Assembly: GCA_963761325.1 (NCBI GenBank)
Contig: CAVXGZ010000003.1
Location: forward strand, 895,846 to 959,845
DNA length: 64,000 bases
Origin: Streptantibioticus_C sp963761325
GTDB taxonomy: Bacteria > Actinomycetota > Actinomycetes > Streptomycetales > Streptomycetaceae
Direction of reading: 5' to 3'
Positions 9,425-17,531 of this stretch are shown here, piece by piece; position 1 is the stretch's first letter; each line of letters begins with the position of its first letter. The notes under the pieces were generated by a model. It ran no database searches, was not told the DNA's origin, and saw only the letters and a program-made list of their open reading frames with translations. Position numbers and translations under genes: made by a program.

Positions 9425-10213
9425 ATGGCCCAGGCGGAGTGGACGTACCCCTACCGCGAGGGGCTGCTGGGCGCGGGCCCGTTCGCGGTGCTGAAGTCGC
9501 GCGAGGCGGCGGCGCTCGCCGCCCTGCTGCCCGGCCGGACCTGGGACGCCGTCGCGGACCTGGGCTGCGGCACCGGCCTGCTCTCGCGTGAACTGGCCGA
9601 CCGCCTCGCCCCGGCGGCCGGTTGGATACTGGCGGACCGCGATCCGCGACTGCTGGGGATGGCGCGGGAGGCACTGGCCGCACCGGGCCGGCCGGTGGTC
9701 GCCGCGGTCGCCGATCTCGACCGGCTGCCGCTGGCCCGCGCCCTTCCCGCGCGGCGGGTACTCCTTCTCGCCTCGCACGTGCTCTATTACTGCGCCGACT
9801 GGCCGGATTTCGTACGCTCCCTGTACGGCGGCCTGCTCACCCATCGATCGGGGGGCGTTCTCGTCGTCGTGTTGCGTTCGGAGCGATCCGATTCCTATGT
9901 ACTGCGCCGAATTGTGCGGCGAATGGCCGGCGAGAGCGCGCCGCGGATGCTGCACGGCGGCGAGTTCGCCCGATGGCTGGCCGATGCCCGGATACCCGCC
10001 GCCCGGTTGCGGATCGGCGTTTCCCACCGACCGCGCACAAGTGCGATCGGAGCGGGTCTGCGCGCGGCGCTCGACGGCAGCCCCGAGTTACACGCGGCGC
10101 TCACCCTGTCTGTGCCATGCCGATCCCTTCGGATTGGACGGCACGACAATATCCGCACTGGAACGGGTGATGGGCAGGGACGGCCCCCAACTGCCGCCGG
10201 TGCTGAGCCTTGA
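9425..10213 (+). CDS. class I SAM-dependent methyltransferase (C-terminal frame uncertain)
   Basis: The first ~225 residues form a Rossmann methyltransferase: motif I DLGCGTGLLSREL (near residue 41), ILADRDP as the acidic loop, and SHVLYYCADW near motif IV. A TTA codon sits at 10088-10090 (residue 222). After about 10,105 codon bias in this frame collapses, whereas the +1 frame regains GC-rich third positions and reads protein-like sequence ending in EDEVFVLYT. The C-terminus is therefore probably frameshifted, by mutation or sequence error, with the alternative frame running to 10340. The substrate is unknown. Confidence 0.72.
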   Translation: MAQAEWTYPYREGLLGAGPFAVLKSREAAALAALLPGRTWDAVADLGCGTGLLSRELADRLAPAAGWILADRDPRLLGMAREALAAPGRPVVAAVADLDRLPLARALPARRVLLLASHVLYYCADWPDFVRSLYGGLLTHRSGGVLVVVLRSERSDSYVLRRIVRRMAGESAPRMLHGGEFARWLADARIPAARLRIGVSHRPRTSAIGAGLRAALDGSPELHAALTLSVPCRSLRIGRHDNIRTGTGDGQGRPPTAAGAEP

Positions 10214-10238
10214 GGACGAAGTCTTCGTCCTCTACACT
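10210..10238 (+). promoter_or_regulatory. promoter with palindromic operator in the spacer
   Basis: TTGAGG (10210-10215) and TACACT (10233-10238) are separated by exactly 17 bp. A perfect 10-bp inverted repeat with a one-base centre (GAGGACGAAG-T-CTTCGTCCTC, 10212-10232) fills the spacer. The next gene has GGAGG at 10259-10263 and a GTG at 10270. The layout suggests a repressed promoter for the tautomerase-like and deaminase genes. The same bases can encode EDEVFVL in the methyltransferase's alternative frame, so coincidence is possible. Confidence 0.5.
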
Positions 10239-10269
10239 GACCCCGCCGACTCACCCGTGGAGGAATGCG

Positions 10270-10638
10270 GTGCCCCACATCGACATCAAGTACCGGTCCG
10301 ACGAACTCGCCGAGGAGAACATCGTCGGCGCGATCGATGACCTGATCGGCACGGTGGCCCGCCACTTCCGGGAAAACCCGGATTTCGTCTCCCTGGAAAT
10401 CTCCCGGCAGAACGCCGTGGTCAGGAACCGCAAGGCGGTGGACATCGAAGTCGATTCCTCGCCCGACCCCGAGGGCGTGCGGGCCGGCGCGGTGGGGGCG
10501 CTCTCCGAGGAACTGGCCGGGGTGCTCGGCGCCCATCTGGATTCCCAGGGCCTGGGGTCGTTGGAAGTGAGCGCCTGGGTGCGCGTCTTCGCGGCCGGCG
10601 CCTACCAGTACCACCGCACCGCGGGACAGACCGGCTGA
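10270..10638 (+). CDS. tautomerase/CHMI-like small protein
   Basis: The 122-residue protein starts at a GTG seven bases after GGAGG. The mature N-terminus would be Pro (PHIDIKY), as in the tautomerase superfamily, where Pro1 is the catalytic base. Length and the N-terminal strand resemble 5-carboxymethyl-2-hydroxymuconate isomerase (about 125 residues). An aromatic-catabolism role is not supported by its neighbours; a role in the local small-molecule gene group is more likely. The stop is one base from the ATG of the deaminase gene, so the two are translationally coupled. Confidence 0.55.
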   Translation: MPHIDIKYRSDELAEENIVGAIDDLIGTVARHFRENPDFVSLEISRQNAVVRNRKAVDIEVDSSPDPEGVRAGAVGALSEELAGVLGAHLDSQGLGSLEVSAWVRVFAAGAYQYHRTAGQTG

Positions 10639-10639
10639 G

Positions 10640-11311
10640 ATGCCCGAAGGGCCGCCGTTCCCCTGGCCGTCGGTCATGGACCAGGCCTGGCGCTCGTACG
10701 CCGGCGGGGGCTGGGGCATAGGGGCGGTGGCCGTCGGCGTGGCCGGCGTGGTGCTGGCCGAGGGGATGAACTGCGCGCCGCCGGGGGCGCCGGGCGGGCC
10801 GGTGAGCCTGCGGCACGCCGAGATGGTGGTCCTGGAGTCCACCGACCGGGCACTGCTGCGCGGCTGCCAGGTCTTCTCCTCCGTCGAGCCGTGTGTCATG
10901 TGCCTGGGCGCGCTCACCTTCTGCCGCGTCCCGCTCTTCCACTTCGCCGCCCGCGACCTGTCGTTCTCCCCGGCGGCCAGGCACCTGCGGAGCGCACCGG
11001 TACTCGGACGGCGGGTGCCGGACGGGCGGGGGCCGTCGCTGGACGCCTTCGGGGTCTTCGCCCGGCTGCTGTCGATGGTCGCCGAGACCGAACACGCCCT
11101 GGCCCGCGCGCGCTTCGGCCTGGAACGGCGGCTGTGCCCGCGGCTGGTGGAGACCACCGAGCGACACGTGGCCCGGCGCACGTTCCGGCAGGCGGCCGAG
11201 CGCGGCCAGCAGTGGTCCGCGCTGTTCGAGCGGCTGTCCCCGCAACTCACGGCGTGCGTACCGGAGGCGGTCCGCGCCGAGCAGCGGCTGCGGCGGCTCG
11301 GCCTCGGCTGA
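10640..11311 (+). CDS. nucleoside/cytidine deaminase-fold protein
   Basis: The protein has 223 residues. Zinc-binding motifs of the cytidine-deaminase superfamily are intact: HAE in RHAEMVVLES (~residue 55) and PCxxC in SSVEPCVMCLGAL (~residue 82). The fold occupies the first ~130 residues. The Arg-rich C-terminal ~90 residues are an extension not seen in housekeeping TadA-type enzymes. The substrate could be a nucleobase, a nucleoside or a biosynthetic intermediate. It is coupled to the tautomerase-like gene and convergent with the SDR gene 17 bp away. Confidence 0.78.
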   Translation: MPEGPPFPWPSVMDQAWRSYAGGGWGIGAVAVGVAGVVLAEGMNCAPPGAPGGPVSLRHAEMVVLESTDRALLRGCQVFSSVEPCVMCLGALTFCRVPLFHFAARDLSFSPAARHLRSAPVLGRRVPDGRGPSLDAFGVFARLLSMVAETEHALARARFGLERRLCPRLVETTERHVARRTFRQAAERGQQWSALFERLSPQLTACVPEAVRAEQRLRRLGLG

Positions 11312-11328
11312 CCGCCGGCGGCCCGGCG

Positions 11329-12087
11329 TCAGTGCGGCGCCGACAGGCCGCCGTCGAGCACCAGGGTCGTGCCGGTGGCGAACTGCGCGCCGCACAGGTA
11401 GAGCACCGCGTCGGCGACCTCCGAGGGCCGCCCGAGCCGCTTGAGCGGGGTGCGTTCGGTGATCCACCCGAGGTAGTCCTCGCCGGCCCGCCGGGTCATC
11501 GCGGTGTCGAAGTTGCCCGGCGCGATCGCGTTGACCGTCACGCCGCCCTCCGCGCAGGCGGCGGCCAGTGCCCGGGTGGCCGCGTCGAGGGCGGCCTTCG
11601 CCATCGAGTAGGACAGGATCGCGGCGGCCGGCTCCAGCACGCCGTAGATGGTGGAGACGTTGATGATCCGCCCCCAGCCGGCCTCCCGCATCGGCGGATA
11701 CGCCTGCTGGGCGCAGTAGACCGCGCCGGCCGCGTTGGTCAGGAAGGAGGCGTTCATGGTCTCCGGGGTCTCGGCGAGCCAGCCGGCGCTGTTGCCGATG
11801 GCGCCGGCGCAGTAGACGAGCACCTCGACCTGGCCGCCCAGCTTCTCCCGGGCCTGCGCGAAGAGCCCTTCGACGGACTCCCGCGAGCCGACGTCCCCGG
11901 ACACCGGGTGGGCGACGCCGCCGCGCTCCCTGATGCCCCGCGCGGTGGCCTCGGCCGCCTGCGACCCGGTGTGGAAGCCGATCGCCACCGGCAGCCCGGC
12001 CGCGGCGAGCGCGGTGGCGATCTCGGTGCCCAGGCCGCCCGAACCGCCGACGATCAGGGCCCGTCGACCGGCCAGTTCGCTCAACAC
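11329..12087 (-). CDS. short-chain dehydrogenase/reductase
   Basis: The 252-residue protein is a classical SDR. The cofactor loop VGGSGGLG lies near residue 13; a Ser and the YSMAK (YxxxK) catalytic pair lie near residues 145-163; and the C-terminus ends in LVLDGGLS. A GTG start follows GAGGAG by nine bases. It reduces or oxidises an unknown carbonyl/alcohol with NAD(P)(H). It lies 30 bp downstream of the STAND ATPase gene on the same strand, so the two probably form an operon. Confidence 0.88.
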   Translation of the reverse strand: MLSELAGRRALIVGGSGGLGTEIATALAAAGLPVAIGFHTGSQAAEATARGIRERGGVAHPVSGDVGSRESVEGLFAQAREKLGGQVEVLVYCAGAIGNSAGWLAETPETMNASFLTNAAGAVYCAQQAYPPMREAGWGRIINVSTIYGVLEPAAAILSYSMAKAALDAATRALAAACAEGGVTVNAIAPGNFDTAMTRRAGEDYLGWITERTPLKRLGRPSEVADAVLYLCGAQFATGTTLVLDGGLSAPH

Positions 12088-12117
12088 AGTGGCAACTCCT
12101 CGCTGGTGGGACCCGGT

Positions 12118-14958
12118 TCACGCCGCGGGCGGGCCGGGGCGTCGACGCGGTCTCAGGACGGTGCGCAGCGCCTCGGCGGCCGCAGCACTTTCTATACCTT
12201 CCTCGGCACGCCGCGTGACGTCCCAGTCGAAGGGATCACCGGAAGGAGTGGCCCGCTCGGCGAAGTCCGCCAACCGCCGCAGCGCCGCTTCCCGTTCGGC
12301 GTCGTCCAGCCCGGCCAGCAGCGCTCGCAGCGCGGCCAGCGTCCGGTCGGCGCAGTACGGGCCGTGCCGGGCGGCGCAGGCGACCGCCTCGACCGCGGCG
12401 GGCCCGGCGCCGGCCCGCTCGCCGCGCTCCCAACCGATCAGCAGCGCGTGGGTCCGCGCGGTCGCCGCGATGTCCCAGAACCCCGCCGCCCGGGCGAGTT
12501 CGAGCCCGCGCGCCAGCCGTCCGGCGACCTCGGCGGCCGGGTCGAGCCGGTGCTCCAGCAGCGCCACCGCCACCGGGGCCCAGGCCCGGCCGTGCCGGTT
12601 CTGCGCGCCGGACAGCAGTTCCTCCGCCCGGTCCACCAGCGGCGCCACGTCCCGCTGCCCGTCGCTGATCAGCGCGTCGGCGAGGTGGAGCAGCGCGATG
12701 CCGTGCGAGTACGCCTCGCCGACGGTCTCCAGCAGGCCGATCGACTCCCGCAGGCTGGCGATCGCCGGCCGGCCGTGCCCGGACTGCGCCTGCGCGCGGC
12801 CCAGCCGGTACAGCGCGATGGAGTGGTAGAGCACGCCGCCGGTCTCGGCGAACTTCCCCGCCGCCAGCCGGTTCCACTCGACGGCGCGGTCCATGTCGCC
12901 GCGGCAGCGGTGCAGTTCGGCGAGGTTGAGGGCGACCAGGCCGTAGCTGTAGGTGTCCTGGGAGTCGGCGAAGTACTCCATGGCCAGCCGGGCGGACCGC
13001 ATCCCCATGGCGACCTGCTCGGTCAGCCAGCCGACCCAGGCGCGGGCGCTGTGCACCTGGGCGACCCCGAAGGCGTGGTGCGCGCGGCCCCAGTCCTCCA
13101 GCGCCCTCGCCAGTTGGGTGCCGCCCTCCAGGTAGCGGCCGGCGAAGATCTGGGTGTACGCCATGACGAGCCGGGCCTGCCCGCGGGCGAACAGGTCGTC
13201 GCACCGCTCCAGATGGCGTTCCGCCTGGGCGCAGTAGCGGTCCACGCCGGGCTCGTCGCCGGTGGAGCCGGACATCTCGGCGGCGCGGGCGGCGAAGATG
13301 GCCGCGTCCGGGTAGGAGCCGGCCTCCTCGGCCGCGCGGTGCGCCACCAGGGACAGCCGCAGCGCCTCGCGTACCGCCCCGGCGCGGTGCTCGATGTCGA
13401 CCAGTCCCGCGTACGCCCGCAGCCGCGGCCAGGGTTCGGCCGCCGCGCCGGCGACCCGGTGGAAGCGCTCGCGGGCGGCGTCGAGGTGGTTGATGGCCAG
13501 CGACGCCTCGGCGGAGGCCAGCAGCACCCGCGGACGGCGGCCGGTCGCGGCGTGGCCTTCGAGCAGCAGCAGGGACTGGCCGCACGGCCCGGCCCACACC
13601 TGGACCGGGAGGCGTTCCACCGTCTCGACGAACCGGGCCACCGCCTGCGCGGGATCGGTCTCCAGGGTGTGCCGGACGACCTCCAGGAAGTGCCGCCGCC
13701 AGGAGTCGCCGAACCGGGGCGCCTCGCCGGCCAGCCGGGCGTGGTAGTCGGCCGCGAGCCGGTGGGTGCGCAGCCAGCGGGACTCCTGGCCGCGGTGCAG
13801 CCCGGTGGCGACCGCCTCGCGCACCGCGTCGCGCACCGCGTACTTGCCGTCGTCGCGGATGGAGATGAAGGAGTAGCGGGTCAGCGACGACGCGCTGAAG
13901 TCCGGCGGCAGCGACACCAGCGAGCGCAGCAGGTCCTCGTCGAACCACGCGACCAGCGAGGCGGCTTCCACGGCGTGCCGCAACTCGGCAGACTCCGCGC
14001 CGAGTTGGCTCAGGAACCGGTTGACGACCATGCTCTGCACGTCGCCGCGGCCCGGGCCCTGGCCACCGCCGGGACCGGCGGTCTCGGCGGACAGCGCGAG
14101 CGCCCAGGGCAGTCCGCCGGCCAGCGCGCCGATCCGGTCGCGGGTCAGCGGGTCGGTGATCCGGTTCCTGGCGAAGTACTCGGCGACCTCGTCCTCGTCC
14201 AGCAGCGGCAGTCCGCGCTCCAGGGTGACGGCCCGCAGGGTGAGCCAGGCCGGGTTCATCCGGTGCAGCGGCTCGCGGCCGGCCAGCACGAAGACGATCT
14301 CGGTGGAGATGTCGCCGCCGACGAGTCTTCGCAGCCAGTCGTCCACCTCGGCGGTGGCGGCCTCGAAGTAGTCGAGGAACAGGAAGACCCGGCCGGACCG
14401 GGCCACCTCGTTGCACGCCTCGGCGAACACCCCGGTCAGCGTGGCCATGCCGTCCAGGTAGACGGTGGCCTCGCGGCCGCTCAGGTGCTGCGACAGGAAG
14501 GCCCGCAGCCGCTCCTCGCCGACCGCGCCGGCCACGAAGGCGCCGACGATCCCGGCGTTCTCCAGCGCGTTCAGCGCCCCGGCGCCCACGCTCTCGGTGG
14601 CCGCGTGCAGTTTGGAGGCGACACCGGTGTAGCGGCGCAGTTCGCGGTCGAACTTGCGGAAGCACCGGCCCGGCAGCGCGGCCCGCCAGGCGCACATCAG
14701 GTCCAGCGGGCTGTGCACGGTCTCCATCGTGGTGCTCGCGACGTGCCGGGTGTGCGCCGCGGCCAGCAGTTCGAGCTCGGCGAGCAGCGAGGTCTTGCCG
14801 ATCCCGCCGATGCCGTGGAAGGCGAAGACGGTGTACGCCGGCGGCCCGGCCGACAGGGCGTACTCGCGGAACGCGCCCTGCTCCGCCCGGCGTCCGACGA
14901 ACATCAGGTGACGCGCGTCCCGCAGCCGTTCCCGGGTGCTCGTGTGAGGTGTAGTCAT
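12118..14958 (-). CDS. STAND-type P-loop ATPase with helical-repeat C-terminus
   Basis: The 946-residue protein has an N-terminal NTPase with Walker A GIGGIGKTSL (~residue 51) and a Walker B-like FLFLDYFEAA. A winged-helix-like region follows, then a long Ala/Leu/Arg-rich helical (TPR-like) section from ~430 to the end. No DNA-binding C-terminal LuxR or N-terminal SARP domain is visible. Such STAND proteins act as signal-sensing switches, and some bacterial members are antiphage sensors. Here the adjacent SDR and divergent deaminase group suggest a local regulator. GGAGGG precedes the ATG. Confidence 0.7.
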   Translation of the reverse strand: MTTPHTSTRERLRDARHLMFVGRRAEQGAFREYALSAGPPAYTVFAFHGIGGIGKTSLLAELELLAAAHTRHVASTTMETVHSPLDLMCAWRAALPGRCFRKFDRELRRYTGVASKLHAATESVGAGALNALENAGIVGAFVAGAVGEERLRAFLSQHLSGREATVYLDGMATLTGVFAEACNEVARSGRVFLFLDYFEAATAEVDDWLRRLVGGDISTEIVFVLAGREPLHRMNPAWLTLRAVTLERGLPLLDEDEVAEYFARNRITDPLTRDRIGALAGGLPWALALSAETAGPGGGQGPGRGDVQSMVVNRFLSQLGAESAELRHAVEAASLVAWFDEDLLRSLVSLPPDFSASSLTRYSFISIRDDGKYAVRDAVREAVATGLHRGQESRWLRTHRLAADYHARLAGEAPRFGDSWRRHFLEVVRHTLETDPAQAVARFVETVERLPVQVWAGPCGQSLLLLEGHAATGRRPRVLLASAEASLAINHLDAARERFHRVAGAAAEPWPRLRAYAGLVDIEHRAGAVREALRLSLVAHRAAEEAGSYPDAAIFAARAAEMSGSTGDEPGVDRYCAQAERHLERCDDLFARGQARLVMAYTQIFAGRYLEGGTQLARALEDWGRAHHAFGVAQVHSARAWVGWLTEQVAMGMRSARLAMEYFADSQDTYSYGLVALNLAELHRCRGDMDRAVEWNRLAAGKFAETGGVLYHSIALYRLGRAQAQSGHGRPAIASLRESIGLLETVGEAYSHGIALLHLADALISDGQRDVAPLVDRAEELLSGAQNRHGRAWAPVAVALLEHRLDPAAEVAGRLARGLELARAAGFWDIAATARTHALLIGWERGERAGAGPAAVEAVACAARHGPYCADRTLAALRALLAGLDDAEREAALRRLADFAERATPSGDPFDWDVTRRAEEGIESAAAAEALRTVLRPRRRPGPPAA

Positions 14959-15064
14959 GTGCCCCCGCCCTCCGCGCCCGTCCGGACACGGGCGCGTGAC
15001 ACACGTTCATCTTTTCATTTCACACGAAATTCAGGCAAGCAACCGGAAACGGCCGCCCACCGCG

Positions 15065-15790
15065 TCACCCCACCGGGACCGGTTCGAGCGGGGTGTCGAG
15101 GGCCTCGCGCCAGGTGCGGACGGCGGCCGGGTCGACCGGGGTGTCCCAGCCGGCGAAGCGGACCGCGCCGCCGACGTGGAAGGCGTCGATGCCGGCCCGG
15201 CGCAGCGCCGGCAGGTGGTCGGCGCGCAGTCCGCCGCCGGCCAGCAGGCGCGGCTCGCCGGCGCCGGAGGCACGTCGCGGATCGGGCGCCTCGGCGGCGA
15301 GCACCGGCAGGCCGTCGTCCACGCCGTGCGGCGAGCCGGCCGTCAGGTAGCAGTCGAGCCCGGGGAAGCCGGCCAGCCGGGCGCGCAGGGCCGAGCGGTC
15401 GGCGCACCGGTCGATCGCCCGGTGGAACGTCCAGCGCGCGCCGCCGATCGCACCGGACAGCGCGCGCAGCGCCGCGAGGTCGGGACCGCCGTCCGGGTCG
15501 AGGAAGCCCATGACGAACTCCTCGGCGCCCTCGGCCCGCAGTGCCCCGGCCGCCGCGCACAACGCGTCCAGCTCCCGCGGCCCGCCGGCCAGGAAGCCGT
15601 CGCGGGCCCGCAGCATGACGCGGATCGGGAGGCCGGCCGCGGCCCGGACGGCGGCGAACGTCGCCGGGGACGGGGTGAGCCCGTCGGCGGCCATGTCGGC
15701 GACCAGTTCGAGGCGGTCCGCCCCGCCGGACCGGGCGGCGCGGGCGTCGTCGGGTCCCAGCGCGATGACTTCGAAAATTGGTCTAGACAT
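15065..15790 (-). CDS. cutC: CutC family protein
   Basis: This 241-residue TIM-barrel protein carries CutC features: FEVIALGPDDARAA at the N-terminus, GADRLELVADMAADGLTPS, FHRAIDRC, and LAGGGLRADHLPAL near the C-terminus. CutC was named for copper homeostasis in E. coli, but its enzymatic role is unsettled. The start codon lies inside a DasR-like palindrome (15777-15792), and no Shine-Dalgarno sequence is visible. It is divergent from the HD gene with only 48 bp between. Confidence 0.87.
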   Translation of the reverse strand: MSRPIFEVIALGPDDARAARSGGADRLELVADMAADGLTPSPATFAAVRAAAGLPIRVMLRARDGFLAGGPRELDALCAAAGALRAEGAEEFVMGFLDPDGGPDLAALRALSGAIGGARWTFHRAIDRCADRSALRARLAGFPGLDCYLTAGSPHGVDDGLPVLAAEAPDPRRASGAGEPRLLAGGGLRADHLPALRRAGIDAFHVGGAVRFAGWDTPVDPAAVRTWREALDTPLEPVPVG

Positions 15791-15792
15791 AT
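15777..15792. promoter_or_regulatory. dre-like (DasR) operator over the cutC start
   Basis: ATTGGTCTAGACATAT matches the DasR-responsive element consensus (about ACTGGTCTAGACCACT) at 12 of 16 positions, including the full TGGTCTAGAC core. It overlaps the cutC start codon and lies in the 48-bp divergent spacer. DasR is the GntR-type GlcNAc repressor of streptomycetes. Its presence fits the amino-sugar genes (murQ, nagA) nearby. Confidence 0.55.
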
Positions 15793-15838
15793 ATGCCAGG
15801 GTGCCACACCCCCCGCCCCGGTGCCATACGCTCGCACG

Positions 15839-16504
15839 GTGAATGGCCCGACGCCGCACCCCGCCCGGGCGAGCCTGCTCGCCGACTTCACCCGGCTGCT
15901 GCGCCGCGCGGGCGCCACCGCCGACCCGGAACCCTACGGGGCGAACCTGCTGGCCCGCTGGGCGGAGCCGCAGCGCCGCTACCACACCACCGACCACCTG
16001 GCCGCGGTCCTCGGCCACGTCGACCGGCTGGCCGAGCACGCCGCCGATCCGGACACCGTGCGGCTGGCCGCCTGGTTCCACGACGCGGTCTACCGGCCGG
16101 ACCGCTCCGAGAACGAGGAGCGCAGCGCCGCCCTGGCGGAACGCGCCCTGCCCGAGGCCGGGTTGACCGCCGCCCGCACCGCGATGGTCGCCCGGCTGGT
16201 CCGGCTCACCGCCGGCCACGACCCGGCCGCCGACGACCGCGACGGCCAGGTGCTGTGCGACGCCGACCTCGCCGTGCTGGCCGGCTCCCCCGCCGAGTAC
16301 GCCGGCTACGCCGCCGCGGTCCGCGAGGAGTACGCCTTCGTCCCCGATCCGCTCTTCCGCGCCGGCCGCGCCGACGTGCTGCGCGGGCTCCTCGCGCTGC
16401 CCGCGCTGTTCGGCACCGGCTACGGCGCCCGGCACTGGGAGCGGCCGGCCCGCCGCAACCTCGCCGCCGAGCTGGCGCTGCTGGAGGCCGCGCCGCCGCC
16501 GTAG
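15839..16504 (+). CDS. HD-domain metal-dependent phosphohydrolase
   Basis: The protein has 221 residues from the GTG at 15839. A TACGCT hexamer ends six bases before the start, implying a leaderless mRNA. Motifs are HHTTDHL-like RRYHTTDHL (~residue 50), the HD pair in AAWFHDAVY (~residue 80), and CDADLAVL (~residue 140). This is the predicted HD superfamily hydrolase type; the substrate is unknown. It is convergent with murQ. Confidence 0.78.
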   Translation: MNGPTPHPARASLLADFTRLLRRAGATADPEPYGANLLARWAEPQRRYHTTDHLAAVLGHVDRLAEHAADPDTVRLAAWFHDAVYRPDRSENEERSAALAERALPEAGLTAARTAMVARLVRLTAGHDPAADDRDGQVLCDADLAVLAGSPAEYAGYAAAVREEYAFVPDPLFRAGRADVLRGLLALPALFGTGYGARHWERPARRNLAAELALLEAAPPP

Positions 16505-16518
16505 CGGAACGGGGGCCG

Positions 16519-17448
16519 TCAGCGGCGCTGGGCGGCCAGCAGGGCGGCGCGCAGGTGGCCGTCTGCGGAGTCGAGCAGCGAGGCGGCGCGCGGGGCGTCC
16601 ACCCCGCCGAGCAGGACGAGGATCGCGTTCTTCACCTCGCCCGAGGTGGCGGACAGCGCCGCCTCGATCTCCGGGTCGCGGGCGCCGGTGGCGAGCGAGA
16701 CGATGCGGCGGGAGCGGGCGCGCAGCTTCTCGTTGGAGGCCCGGACGTCGACCATCAGGTTCCCGTAGGTCTTGCCCAGCCGGATCATCGTGACGGTGGA
16801 GATCATGTTGAGGACGAGCTTCTGCGCGGTGCCGGCCTTCAACCGGGTGGATCCGGTGAGCAGTTCGGGCCCGACGACGACCTCGATGCCGTGCTCGGCC
16901 GCCCTGGCCAGCTGGGAGTCGGCGTTGCACGACAGCCCGACCGTCAACGCGCCGCGCGCGCGGGCGTGTTCGACCGCGCCGATCGCGTAGGGGGTGCGCC
17001 CGGAGGCCGAGACGCCCACCACGGTGTCGTCGGCGCCCACCCCGAGCGCGTCCAGGTCGGCGGCGGCCATCTCGCGGGAGTCCTCGGCGCCCTCGACGGA
17101 GGTCACCATCGCGGAGGGACCGCCGGCGATCAGCCCGGCCACCTGGCCGGGCGCGGTGTTGAACGTGGGCGGGCACTCGCTGGCGTCCAGCACGCCCAGC
17201 CGGCCCGCGGTGCCGGCGCCGGCGTAGACCAGCCGCCCGCCGCGGGCCATCCGGGCGGCCACGCCGTCGATGGCGGCGGCGATGCTCGGCAGTTGCGCGG
17301 CGACGGCGGCCGGCACCGAGGCGTCCTCGGCGTTCATGATGCGCACGATCTCGGCGGTCGGCAGCTGGTCGATCTCGGCCAACTCGGGGCGGAACGCCTC
17401 CGTCGTCAACGTCTCCAACTCGCGGCGCAGGGCGTCGTTGCTGGGCAT
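16519..17448 (-). CDS. murQ: N-acetylmuramic acid 6-phosphate etherase
   Basis: The 309-residue protein is full length for MurQ. The SIS-domain signature VYAGAGTAGRLGVLDASECPP lies near residue 72. Further conserved stretches are GVSASGRTPYAIGA, and MVDVRASNEKLRARSRRIV at ~240-258. It cleaves the lactyl ether of MurNAc-6-P to GlcNAc-6-P and D-lactate, feeding the nagA pathway. It sits 83 bp downstream of an RpiR-type regulator gene on the same strand, probably in one transcription unit. Confidence 0.95.
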   Translation of the reverse strand: MPSNDALRRELETLTTEAFRPELAEIDQLPTAEIVRIMNAEDASVPAAVAAQLPSIAAAIDGVAARMARGGRLVYAGAGTAGRLGVLDASECPPTFNTAPGQVAGLIAGGPSAMVTSVEGAEDSREMAAADLDALGVGADDTVVGVSASGRTPYAIGAVEHARARGALTVGLSCNADSQLARAAEHGIEVVVGPELLTGSTRLKAGTAQKLVLNMISTVTMIRLGKTYGNLMVDVRASNEKLRARSRRIVSLATGARDPEIEAALSATSGEVKNAILVLLGGVDAPRAASLLDSADGHLRAALLAAQRR

Positions 17449-17531
17449 AGGGCGGCTTGTTTTCCTTTGCGATTCGGGGTGGGTCGACGGGCCGGGTCCG
17501 CGGGGCCGGATCCGGTCGCCCCGGGGGCGGT

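Noticed and set aside
10891..15513. A 1540-codon open frame on the plus strand opposite the SDR and STAND genes
   Set aside because: GC-rich antisense frame with shadow composition (Arg/Gly/Ala/Pro-rich, no domains); the minus-strand genes have clear motifs and codon bias.
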